DNA from: a virus
DNA length: 64,000 nt
Virus record (IMG/VR): IMGVR_UViG_3300037189_014399
Location: 40,859-104,858 of that record
Reading direction: 5' to 3' (one strand)
Below the pieces are notes generated by a model, which saw only the letters and a list, made by a program, of their open reading frames with translations, had not been told where the DNA came from and did no database searches. The position numbers were made by a program, and so were the translations under genes. This document shows positions 26,614-34,126 of this stretch, piece after piece; within the stretch, counting starts at the first letter, position 1, and every line of letters begins with the position of its first letter.

Positions 26614-27222
26614 TTAATTCCACCACGCAACTACGGCATATCGAAGTCCTGAGATTACAGGGTGTACGCTATGGTTATAGATGTAGTTAGATGGAAACAT
26701 AATCATTTGATTAGCTTTTGGTTTAATCTTTAAACCAAATCTAGGGAATTCAATTTCCCCACCTTCATAGTCTTCATTAAGATAGAAGCTCATAGATACT
26801 GTTCTTGGAAAGGCCCTAGAATCATCAAAGTGATTTATAAAGTGATTGTCTTTTCCATACTTAAGTATCTGCCAACCTTCTGATACGTACCATTGTCCTG
26901 CAGCATGACTGTTCTTATAGTGAAGGATGGCTTCATTAAGTTCCTCATTTAAAAGATCATGAAGAGCAAGCATGGCTCCACCACTTGTGTTTCTAAGCTC
27001 TGGATTGGCATCGTATGCCGGCAATGACATTACTTTACAATCACGAATGCTCTTTACAGCTTTTGGTGAGTCTTCCTCCTGCCCGCTGCTTTGGTTAGCT
27101 TCAGCCCAAGCTAGGTTATTGATCTCTACTAGCCCTTCAAGGTCTGAAATAAAACCAGCGGGATCAGACATAACATTGGTGTAACTAACAATACCTGGTG
27201 CTAGTACTTCTACCTCAAACAT
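26614..27222 (-). CDS. 2-oxoglutarate/Fe(II) oxygenase, prolyl 4-hydroxylase-like
   Basis: 202 residues. The iron ligands read as H131-F-D133 and H184, and R194, ten residues after the distal His, would bind the 2-oxoglutarate carboxylate: the P4H arrangement. The strands VSMSFYLNEDYEGGEIEFP and MIMFPSNYIYNHSVHPV fit the family. T4-like cyanophages carry related oxygenases of unknown substrate. Here it lies 8 bases inside a zinc-ribbon gene and just before the radical SAM gene. With a hydroxyproline-type glycosyltransferase next door and collagen-like and (PT)n fibres on both sides, prolyl hydroxylation of fibres is the favoured inference. Confidence 0.85.
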   Translation of the reverse strand: MFEVEVLAPGIVSYTNVMSDPAGFISDLEGLVEINNLAWAEANQSSGQEEDSPKAVKSIRDCKVMSLPAYDANPELRNTSGGAMLALHDLLNEELNEAILHYKNSHAAGQWYVSEGWQILKYGKDNHFINHFDDSRAFPRTVSMSFYLNEDYEGGEIEFPRFGLKIKPKANQMIMFPSNYIYNHSVHPVISGLRYAVVAWWN

Positions 27223-27454
27223 CTACTTTGCCCCACTTTCCAATTGGACATTCTGCTCCTGGAAGAGTTGTTTTAATCTTCATAAAGCATCCGCACTTCT
27301 TGCATTGTTTTGTAAGTTTAATAAGTTCTGGACATGCTTGACACATACCCCATCGCTCCTCATACACAGCATCGCTTACTCGTTCCGCTGTTGTAATAAG
27401 GTCCCAAGGTCTAGTTTCACCAAGGTTCTTCTTATAATCTTCCCATCTAGACAC
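27215..27454 (-). CDS. Small zinc-ribbon protein of the modification cassette
   Basis: 79 residues. Cysteines are C38-x2-C41, C51-x2-C54-x-C56 and C69 (CQACPE, CKKCGCFMK, ECPIGKW). This arrangement is known from small conserved proteins of cyanophages and other myoviruses, often next to 2OG oxygenases. The end overlaps the oxygenase start by 8 bases, so the two are translated together and may interact. Molecular role unknown; metal binding is well supported. Confidence 0.75.
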   Translation of the reverse strand: MSRWEDYKKNLGETRPWDLITTAERVSDAVYEERWGMCQACPELIKLTKQCKKCGCFMKIKTTLPGAECPIGKWGKVDV

Positions 27455-27827
27455 TAGCTATTACCTCCTTGAATTCGCCGTTTACATAGCTCCAACCAGG
27501 GACTATAGCTGAAGAGTAACCAGTATCGATAGAAACGTCAATTACTGTAGGCTCTGAAGAAAGAATTGCCCACATTTTTTCATCACATTGGATGGTTTCA
27601 ATCTCTTGTTTATCCTTTATAACATCCACATAAAAAAGAGGAGGTGTTACAGGAAGTTCCTTGAATCGATCTGCGGTAAGCAAAAGGTTGGCTGCATCTA
27701 CCTCAAGTGCTAGGACCTCGGCAACCTCATTGCCTACAATAAAGGCTACAGCTCTTGATGGTATTCCTTGAAGTTTCTTTTCTACTGCGGAATCGCCGGA
27801 TCGTATATGGTCTTTTAATATAAACAT
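27447..27827 (-). CDS. Unknown protein upstream of the zinc-ribbon gene
   Basis: 126 residues, alpha/beta, with PSRAVAFIVGNEVAEVLALE and PLFYVDVIKDKQEIETIQ stretches and a C-terminal IVPGWSYVNGEFKE. No cysteine motif, signal or membrane segment. It overlaps the zinc-ribbon gene by 8 bases and starts 25 bases after the (PT)n protein gene, so it belongs to the modification operon. Small proteins with a GWSYVNG-type ending are common near phage fibre genes. Confidence 0.6.
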   Translation of the reverse strand: MFILKDHIRSGDSAVEKKLQGIPSRAVAFIVGNEVAEVLALEVDAANLLLTADRFKELPVTPPLFYVDVIKDKQEIETIQCDEKMWAILSSEPTVIDVSIDTGYSSAIVPGWSYVNGEFKEVIASV

Positions 27828-27852
27828 TTAATGCCTTTCGTCTAGTAGAAGT

Positions 27853-30279
27853 TTAGCACGCTCCACCAGAACCATATGAGCCCTGACAACAGCTTGTACA
27901 GGTACATGGGTTAGATGGGTTTGCATAGTCTGCAGAGGTACATCTATAGTTGCCTGAGGATGCAGGAGTAGAGGTTGGTGCCGGAGTGCTTGTTGCTGGA
28001 GCATAATCTCCCTGGCAGATATTAGGGCAAGAGCCAGGAGTAATACACCAAGTACCGTTTCCATAAGTTCCGCAAGCCCCACCGTAGCTAACGCATGTTG
28101 AGCATGAGGTGGCTGTAGGGGCAGGAGTAGATGTTGCAGTAGGAGTAGGAGTTGGATTACATGCTGGGCAGTTAGTGTAATTATAATCCGCACAACCTGA
28201 AGCTGTTCTACAAATAATATAAGTATTACCGCAAGCATCTCCGCAAGACATTGTTTCGTAAGCTGGGTGTGATCCCCATCCTACGCAAGCACTGCAATTT
28301 GTGGTAGAAGTAGGTGTAGGAGTAGAAGTAGAAGTCGCTGTGGGTGTGGGGGTAGGTGTAGGCGTTGATGATAAACAATACTGGAACTGTCCAGAAGTAC
28401 ATACATATGTTAACCCTAAGTCACTACATGTATTAGTTGTTGATCGTGTAGAGGTGTAAGATCTTCCATCATTTGGAGGACATGCAGAAGTAGGAGTAGG
28501 TGTAGAAGTAGTTGTAGTAGTTGGTGTAGGTGTAGGTGTAGATTGTGGTCCGCAGTTTGCAACAGGACCTGAAGTATTAAACCCGAATACATAACCAGAG
28601 CCGCCACAGTCAGCGTTAGCTACTTGTCGTCCAGTTGTATTGTAGCTGTTATAAGCCCCGTCACTATATTGACCTGGGTTACCACAGCAGTAATAGTAAG
28701 TAGTTGTAGGAGCAGGAGTAGATGTAGCTGTAGGAGTAGGAGTAGGTGTAGAAGTAGTTGTAGAAGTAGCCGTTGGTGTAGGTGTTGGAGTAGAGCCTGA
28801 ACAGTTCTTACTCTGACATGATGGGTATCCAGATGTACTGTATGAAAGCGATGAGTAGCTACCGCAGTTTCCTACAAACGTTGCTACCATCTCGTTATAG
28901 GTGTTTCCTGAGAACTGGGCGCAGTATCCATCGCAACAAGCAGTTCCGTAATAGGTTGTTCCACCAGAAGTTGGAGTAGGTGTAGCAGTAGCAGTAGCCG
29001 TTGGAGTAGGAGTAGGGGTAGAAGTAGTACATGTGTACGGGTTACTGTATCCCTGAGTACACGTAGTTGAGTAACCAGTTCCTGATCCAGATTGGTTTGC
29101 AGAATATGGACCAGATAATGAACAACCAACAGGTGTTGACTGAACATAAGTAATGCAGTAGTACCCATAGGTTGAAGTAGCTGTAGGAGTAGGAGTAGGT
29201 GTAGGAGTTACCGCTCCTGGACAGTTACCTGGGTAACCTGAAGTTAATACGTTATAGCCTAATGAAGGACAGTAGGTGTAAGCCGAAGTAGCTGTAGGAG
29301 TAGGAGTAGGGGTAGGCGTTGAAGTACAAGTACCGTTAACTTGATACTGTGCGTAATAACTTGGACTATATGTACCGCCACTAAATGTAGTTTGACCACA
29401 TACCCAAGAGCTAATAGATGTTGATCCTGAAATACTGCTGTAAGCTTCTGCGCAGTATGCACTTGCGCTGCTGTAACCAAACAAAGTAACATCAATGCCG
29501 TCGTATCCATTTGACCCTGAAGACGTACAATACCCATAGGATACGTATATAGATCCTGTTGTAGGTGTGGGTGTGGGGGTAGGTGTTGGCGTAGATGTGC
29601 CTGATGATGCGGTGGTAAAAGATGTAGGTGCGCTACCGCATGCTGTTCCATTTAAGTAGCCAATAAGCGTTGCAGTGTAATTAGTTGCTGCACTTAATCC
29701 TGAAACAAGGATAGGCAAAGAAGAGCCAGTAGCAACGATACTTCCACCAATACTTACAGCAACTGAAGTATAAGCCTGAGTATTTCCAGTTATATAGGCA
29801 GCGTTTGTCGTCCAAGCCTGGCCTGCTCCGGCACCGTAAGCAGTTGCAGAGCTAATACATGAACCACCAGTTGTAGGTGTGGGGGTAGGAGTAGATGTAG
29901 CAGTTGGAGTAGGTGTAGGAGTAGGGGTAACTGTCGGAGCAATATAATTATAATAAGTAAGATCAACTACCTGTGCAGATAGGTAGTATCCAGAGGCTAC
30001 GCTCTGAGTAATGATCTGTTGATTATTTCCTGAAGTTGCTCCGGATGTAACTGCTGTAGAAGTCCCTACAGTATTTCCTGAAGAGGTAATTGCTGTAGTT
30101 GCAGCAGATAAAGTAGATCCGACTACGTTAGGTACTGTAACCGGAGGAACAAGAACTTGTCTCCATACAGTGTTATTTTTTGCATAGCCGTAGGTAACGC
30201 TACGCCAAGTACCATTTACTTTGACGTATGCCCTGTAGAGTGTTCTCCAGGTACCATTGATGCGTACATTACCGGCCAT
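27853..30279 (-). CDS. Mucin-like (Pro-Thr)n, cysteine-rich fibre protein
   Basis: 808 residues. Residues ~1-45 hold three imperfect tandem W-R repeats (NGTWRTLYRAY, NGTWRSVTYGY, NTVWRQVL). A PASTA-like domain follows (about 47-113, PNVVGSTLSAATTAI...). About a dozen linkers of PTPTPTATSTPTPT type then separate ~35-75-residue modules rich in Cys, Tyr, Gly and Ser. One early module (SGLSAATNYTATLIGYLNG) resembles fibronectin type III. Such linkers are stiff, extended and O-glycosylated in other systems. The gene lies directly upstream of the hydroxylase/glycosyltransferase cassette, making it the prime candidate substrate. The cysteine modules probably form disulphides outside the cell. Confidence 0.75.
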   Translation of the reverse strand: MAGNVRINGTWRTLYRAYVKVNGTWRSVTYGYAKNNTVWRQVLVPPVTVPNVVGSTLSAATTAITSSGNTVGTSTAVTSGATSGNNQQIITQSVASGYYLSAQVVDLTYYNYIAPTVTPTPTPTPTATSTPTPTPTTGGSCISSATAYGAGAGQAWTTNAAYITGNTQAYTSVAVSIGGSIVATGSSLPILVSGLSAATNYTATLIGYLNGTACGSAPTSFTTASSGTSTPTPTPTPTPTTGSIYVSYGYCTSSGSNGYDGIDVTLFGYSSASAYCAEAYSSISGSTSISSWVCGQTTFSGGTYSPSYYAQYQVNGTCTSTPTPTPTPTATSAYTYCPSLGYNVLTSGYPGNCPGAVTPTPTPTPTATSTYGYYCITYVQSTPVGCSLSGPYSANQSGSGTGYSTTCTQGYSNPYTCTTSTPTPTPTATATATPTPTSGGTTYYGTACCDGYCAQFSGNTYNEMVATFVGNCGSYSSLSYSTSGYPSCQSKNCSGSTPTPTPTATSTTTSTPTPTPTATSTPAPTTTYYYCCGNPGQYSDGAYNSYNTTGRQVANADCGGSGYVFGFNTSGPVANCGPQSTPTPTPTTTTTSTPTPTSACPPNDGRSYTSTRSTTNTCSDLGLTYVCTSGQFQYCLSSTPTPTPTPTATSTSTPTPTSTTNCSACVGWGSHPAYETMSCGDACGNTYIICRTASGCADYNYTNCPACNPTPTPTATSTPAPTATSCSTCVSYGGACGTYGNGTWCITPGSCPNICQGDYAPATSTPAPTSTPASSGNYRCTSADYANPSNPCTCTSCCQGSYGSGGAC

Positions 30280-30295
30280 GCTGTAGGCTCAGTCC

Positions 30296-30526
30296 TTAGA
30301 TGTACTGAAACCAAACGTCTCCGTCGTTTCCACCAGTTGGTCCGCTTGCGGACAAGGTAACGTTACGGACTACGTTAAGCGAGGTTGAGGCTGTTGTTAC
30401 CTGTCCATTAGTTACGTTAACTGCACCAATAGATGATGGGGTAATACCCAAAGCGGTTACATCAAGCTGTGGGGTTCCAAATGCATCCCAAGTTCCAGTA
30501 GAGGAATTCCATTTTCTAATTGCCAT
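30296..30526 (-). CDS. Small fibre-associated protein
   Basis: 76 residues. It starts AIRKWNSSTGTWDAFGTPQL and ends in SGPTGGNDGDVWFQYI, a 'GDVW' tail found in many fibre-related phage proteins. The centre (ALGITPSSIGAVNVTNGQVT) resembles fibre-attachment repeats. The start overlaps the stop of the upstream gene. Probably a small adhesin adaptor; family not named. Confidence 0.6.
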   Translation of the reverse strand: MAIRKWNSSTGTWDAFGTPQLDVTALGITPSSIGAVNVTNGQVTTASTSLNVVRNVTLSASGPTGGNDGDVWFQYI

Positions 30527-31098
30527 TAATTGACTCCATACACTAGTGCAGTACCGGACATAGTTCCGGATGACAAAGATAGGTTTACAGTGCTAATAGC
30601 TGCTGGTGTTTTATAAAGTGCAGCGGTATTAATTATTGATCCGTTGTTTCCTTGAAGAGAAGCAAACTGCCAAGAAGCTGAATCTTGAGTATCTTCCATC
30701 CATAGGATTAATCCATTACTTGTAACGTTTGCTGATAATGGAATCTGGAATAGTGCAGTAGTAACTGAGCTACCACCGATAACTTGTCCGGCATAGTTAG
30801 CTGCTGTATCAGCATTTAGGGTTACAGAAAGAGTTGCGCTAGCAGAGGCAGTGATTCCTCGAATAACAATAGCCACATCTTTATAGATTGAGGGTACCGC
30901 TAGGTTAGCTGCAGATCCTGAAAGAGTTACTGTGCTAAATAGATTCTTACCCGCATTGTTTAATGGGTTTGAATCAATCCAGATATCACCATTGGTTGGG
31001 TTAGTTGGTGCCGCTGTGCCAATAAAAACTCTACTGCTAGGGTTACTATCAGTGAAGTTAATAGGGCTACTTGGCACACCGTTGTTGTTGATTGCCAT
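30526..31098 (-). CDS. Fibre-associated beta-rich virion protein
   Basis: 190 residues. The N-terminus has VFIGTAAPTNPTNGDIWIDS, a sequence style common at the join between fibre shafts and heads. A long beta domain follows (LSVTLNADTAANYAGQVIGG, NGLILWMEDTQDSASWQF, IINTAALYKT). No enzymatic motif. It lies in the run of small virion proteins between the (PT)n protein and the glycosyltransferase. Confidence 0.6.
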   Translation of the reverse strand: MAINNNGVPSSPINFTDSNPSSRVFIGTAAPTNPTNGDIWIDSNPLNNAGKNLFSTVTLSGSAANLAVPSIYKDVAIVIRGITASASATLSVTLNADTAANYAGQVIGGSSVTTALFQIPLSANVTSNGLILWMEDTQDSASWQFASLQGNNGSIINTAALYKTPAAISTVNLSLSSGTMSGTALVYGVN

Positions 31099-31107
31099 GT
31101 GTTACTC

Positions 31108-31449
31108 CTATGAAAGTTCTGAACCGAATGCTTGGAAAGCTAAACCTGTACTTGATGAATAAACTCCAACAACGTCATTTGTTGCAAGGGTAAGACCTAC
31201 GGTATAGGTAGTAGTTGTATTTGCTGGAATGGTTGTTCCTGATGCAAAGTACTGTTTTGTTGACAGAGTAGCTCCACCCTGACGAATAGCAATGCTGTAA
31301 GTAGCAGCTGAAGAGGTTGTGTTGCAAACTGAGATTGTGGAAAGTACAGCGCCTGTCTTTGGAGAAGCTACAGTGTAGAGGGCCACCTCTGTAGAGGCTG
31401 ATCCACTAGTAGGGTTAGCCTGCCCCAAGATCTTATAAGCTGTTGCCAT
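31108..31449 (-). CDS. Small beta-sandwich virion protein, related to that at 38.0 kb
   Basis: 113 residues, all beta: VLSTISVCNTTSSAATYSIA, then GTTIPANTTTTYTVGLTL and NDVVGVYSSSTGLAFQ. It has the same strand order and spacing as the 100-residue protein at 38029-38331 (I.NIVLTN.TS...YATV..GG, IPANGTV, GDSIVV). These look like immunoglobulin-like decoration domains. The start overlaps the glycosyltransferase end by 17 bases. Confidence 0.6.
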   Translation of the reverse strand: MATAYKILGQANPTSGSASTEVALYTVASPKTGAVLSTISVCNTTSSAATYSIAIRQGGATLSTKQYFASGTTIPANTTTTYTVGLTLATNDVVGVYSSSTGLAFQAFGSELS

Positions 31450-32527
31450 GTTTCTCCCCTAAATAAAAAGCTAGATTTGATTTTAGACGTTGATCGTTTG
31501 GACTTAATTGTAACGCTTCAGACCCATATTTAATGGCTTTCTCCAAATGATCTGCTTTTTCTTCTCTAGTTTCTACAGACTTATACAAGTTAAAATGAGA
31601 AATTGCAGCATAGTCGTGGGGGAGACTGCCCCAGGCAAACTCCTCACATAGATACTCCAAAGGCTTTTCTGTAATCTTTAGGGCCATTTCCGCTACCTGG
31701 TAGCAGGCAGTGCTCCATCCGGTCTCATAGTAATAACCAGCAAGCTCTACTAAAGCCTCTCTTCTATCGGGGGCTTCGTCGTACGCCTTGCGTAACCACT
31801 CATGACGCTCTTCACCTTCAGATAGCTTTGCTATATATCTCATTGAGGCTGCACGTTCTGGTTTCCATAGTGCTCCTGGCAGAGATAGATGACGTAGGAA
31901 CTCAGCCTTAGCTTCCTCAGCTTTGCCATAGAAGTAAAGTTCTCTGGCATAGTAGAAGGCGTTGCGATCATCGTTTGGATCTTCAACTACAGATTGAGCT
32001 AACAGGGGAAGGTATTGCCCACGGGACTTAGAGTTATCTGGGTAGTGGTGGATCTCAAGATCACACCATTCCTGGGTCTCAGGTATGCGGTCAGATACAA
32101 GGACTTCGTGTACCGGATGCTTCCACCTATAGCCCTTACGAGCATGGATCTTATCTCCGCCGTATTGAAGGCCTGGAGTGCCGTCTTCATTCCAAGACCA
32201 AGTGTACTTGTATCGAACTCTAGTTGCCTCGGTGGATTCCAATTGGGTACGCCAACCAGGTAAGAAAACCTCATCCATATCTAAGGCTACACACATGTCA
32301 ATGTCTGCTGGCAAAGCAGCCAGAGATGCATTACGTGCGTCATCAAAACGCCAAGGATTGATTGTAATAGAGATTGTATTTATGCCAAGCTTATTGGCAA
32401 GCTCTACGGTTCCATCTGTGGAGCCAGTATCGGCTATAAGGAGGTAGTCTGCCTCTTTAGCAGATTCAAACCATCGCTCTACAAACTGTGATTCGTTTTT
32501 AGCAATGGTATATACGGCTATTTTCAT
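31433..32527 (-). CDS. Family 2 glycosyltransferase with TPR-like C-terminus
   Basis: 364 residues. The GT-A domain starts KIAVYTIAKNESQFVERWF, has IADTGSTDGT (31-40) and the metal-binding D83-M-D85 in CVALDMDEVF. A C-terminal helical part (about 180-355) has repeated A/G/Y-spaced helices resembling tetratricopeptide repeats. It is embedded among fibre genes, overlapping one of them, so it may glycosylate virion proteins rather than DNA or host lipopolysaccharide. No epimerase is adjacent, but the one at 23.9 kb could feed it. Confidence 0.85.
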   Translation of the reverse strand: MKIAVYTIAKNESQFVERWFESAKEADYLLIADTGSTDGTVELANKLGINTISITINPWRFDDARNASLAALPADIDMCVALDMDEVFLPGWRTQLESTEATRVRYKYTWSWNEDGTPGLQYGGDKIHARKGYRWKHPVHEVLVSDRIPETQEWCDLEIHHYPDNSKSRGQYLPLLAQSVVEDPNDDRNAFYYARELYFYGKAEEAKAEFLRHLSLPGALWKPERAASMRYIAKLSEGEERHEWLRKAYDEAPDRREALVELAGYYYETGWSTACYQVAEMALKITEKPLEYLCEEFAWGSLPHDYAAISHFNLYKSVETREEKADHLEKAIKYGSEALQLSPNDQRLKSNLAFYLGEKHGNSL

Positions 32528-32541
32528 AGCCTAATTGTAGC

Positions 32542-32964
32542 TTAAGCGATACCCGCTACGTTAACAATAGTCTGCTTGCCGTAGATGGTTGTTCCACCAT
32601 CTGGGCTAAAGAACTGATATACAGAACGAGCATTGGTTGTAACTGTTGGGGCAGATCCACCAGACCAGGTAACACCTGTCCATGAGACTGTATAAGCACC
32701 AGCGTTAGCAATTTCAAGATACCACTCTGATGCGTAGGTTGAAATCATGCCTGTAACGTTCCATGAAAGGGTTGCGTTACCTGAAAGAACAATCTTTTGA
32801 TAGCCGCTTCCAACGCCAGATGAAGAGGTTGTGTTTTGATTGGCTGGAACTAAAGCTACAGTTCCATTAACGCCGGTTGTGTATGCGCCAGCGTATGTTG
32901 TTCCTGCGTTGATGTATGAGGCAGAACTCTTCTGTAGTTGCTCTGGGTATGATGTTAATGCCAT
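32542..32964 (-). CDS. Tandem paralogue 3: short beta fibre protein
   Basis: 140 residues. The second half has EWYLEIANAGAYTVSWTGV, WSGGSAPTV and YQFFSPDGGTTIYGKQ. The same order of blocks (W-Y-x-E, W-[ST/D]-GG-x-APT, F-[YFT]-[ST]-x-DG-x-x-[IF]-x-GK) recurs in the two genes upstream. These are probable tail-fibre head or collar proteins produced by tandem duplication. The start overlaps the previous stop. Confidence 0.65.
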   Translation of the reverse strand: MALTSYPEQLQKSSASYINAGTTYAGAYTTGVNGTVALVPANQNTTSSSGVGSGYQKIVLSGNATLSWNVTGMISTYASEWYLEIANAGAYTVSWTGVTWSGGSAPTVTTNARSVYQFFSPDGGTTIYGKQTIVNVAGIA

Positions 32965-33374
32965 TATGCGTACGCTACCGTTCTTCCCTTAATGTTTACG
33001 CCATCTACAGTGTAGAACTCATAGATAGCAAATCCTGTGCTTAAAGTTGGGGCGTTGTAGCTTCCGCCATCAAATACGACAGAGGTTCCTGTAGCGGGAA
33101 GGGCTACTGCAAAGTTAATATTATTGATTGTTCCTGAAGGCTTAAACTCTACAATCCACTTGTAAGCATGTCCAGCAGTTGCGTTTGTTACAAGGTCAAA
33201 CTTTAATGAGATTACAGATCCTGGAGTTAGCACACGAATGTAAGGTGTTGCAATTGGATCTACTGTTTGATCAGAGCTTGGTGATGTAATCGTGCTCTTA
33301 AGCGCATAAGAAGTAGAGTTGTTATAAGCCAATGTAGCCGGCTTGAAGATATCCGGGTAAGTTGTAAAAGGCAC
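32964..33374 (-). CDS. Tandem paralogue 2: short beta fibre protein
   Basis: 136 residues. It begins PFTTYPDIFKPATLAYNN, close to the SYPEQLQKSSASYIN start of its neighbour, and ends with IYEFYTVDGVNIKGRTVAYA, the shared DG-(V)-x-I-x-G(K/R) ending. The central YKWIVEFKPSG block corresponds to WYLEIANAG and WYVEVSQG in the paralogues. It has lost the W-GG-APT loop in part (GGSYNAPT). Virion protein by context. Confidence 0.65.
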   Translation of the reverse strand: MPFTTYPDIFKPATLAYNNSTSYALKSTITSPSSDQTVDPIATPYIRVLTPGSVISLKFDLVTNATAGHAYKWIVEFKPSGTINNINFAVALPATGTSVVFDGGSYNAPTLSTGFAIYEFYTVDGVNIKGRTVAYA

Positions 33375-33382
33375 GATACTCC

Positions 33383-33826
33383 TTAGGAAGCTAGTGTGAA
33401 GAGAAGCTTGCCATTAATGGTTACACCATCATGGCTAGTGAACATAATTGTGTTCTTGCCGTTTGCTGTAGCAAGAAGTGTAGGTGCAACACCACCGTCC
33501 CATGTGATACCTGAGAAGTTAAATGTGTATGTTGTGCCCTGAGAAACCTCTACGTACCACACTGTTGGGCGGTACATTGTTGCTCCGTATACATCTGTGT
33601 AGGATCCAGGCACCCCAGTAAAGCTAACAGTTGTGTTAGCTACTGGGTTGTATAGCCTGACAAATCCACCGTCTGTTGGGTTAAGAGTTAGGATGTTATT
33701 ACGTAATGCTCCCATAGGAAAGTTTCCTCCGGAGATATTACATACCTGTACCCGAGATGCATGGGCACTGTTGATAAAGATATCTTGGCTTTGACCAAGC
33801 ACCTGGGGTACAGATGTAATAGACAT
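33383..33826 (-). CDS. Tandem paralogue 1: short beta fibre protein
   Basis: 147 residues. Contains WYVEVSQGTTYTFNFSGI, WDGGVAPTL and IMFTSHDGVTINGKLLF, aligning with the other two copies. An insertion after the first strand (NISGGNFPMGALRNN) is unique. Divergence between the three copies is high, so the duplication is old, or the copies have different ligands. Confidence 0.65.
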   Translation of the reverse strand: MSITSVPQVLGQSQDIFINSAHASRVQVCNISGGNFPMGALRNNILTLNPTDGGFVRLYNPVANTTVSFTGVPGSYTDVYGATMYRPTVWYVEVSQGTTYTFNFSGITWDGGVAPTLLATANGKNTIMFTSHDGVTINGKLLFTLAS

Positions 33827-34111
33827 TTACTTACTCTTTTCCTTCTTCTTGTCCTCGATAGCTGGGGCTTCTTCCTCAGCTTCGATTACCGCATCGAATC
33901 CAGCACCATTCCAGAGTGAACGAGCAACTCCGGCAATTGTTTCTGGATACCAGATTTCATTTTCAAGAGTCCAGCCTGCTGCTGGACGGACAGCTTGGTG
34001 GGTCACATCTACAGCTGTGTAGAGCTGACCCGCTTCACCAAGGTCTGCCACTGAGTCGGCAACAAGGACATTTACGACCTTGTTACCGTCTAGTAGTGCG
34101 TAATACGCCAT
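33827..34111 (-). CDS. Small fibre-accessory protein
   Basis: 94 residues. The start AYYALLDGNKVVNVLVADS and the WTLENEIWYPE segment are common in small proteins next to phage tail fibres, which often act as fibre assembly chaperones or caps. The end is highly charged (EAEEEAPAIEDKKKEKSK). It is directly downstream of the 1292-residue fibre gene, which supports an accessory role. Confidence 0.6.
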   Translation of the reverse strand: MAYYALLDGNKVVNVLVADSVADLGEAGQLYTAVDVTHQAVRPAAGWTLENEIWYPETIAGVARSLWNGAGFDAVIEAEEEAPAIEDKKKEKSK

Positions 34112-34126
34112 CAGTTATACTCCTTA

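Noticed and set aside
27828-29651. Leu/Gln/His-rich frames overlapping the (PT)n gene
   Set aside because: They are frame-shifted readings of the repetitive PT codons with extreme composition and no start signal.
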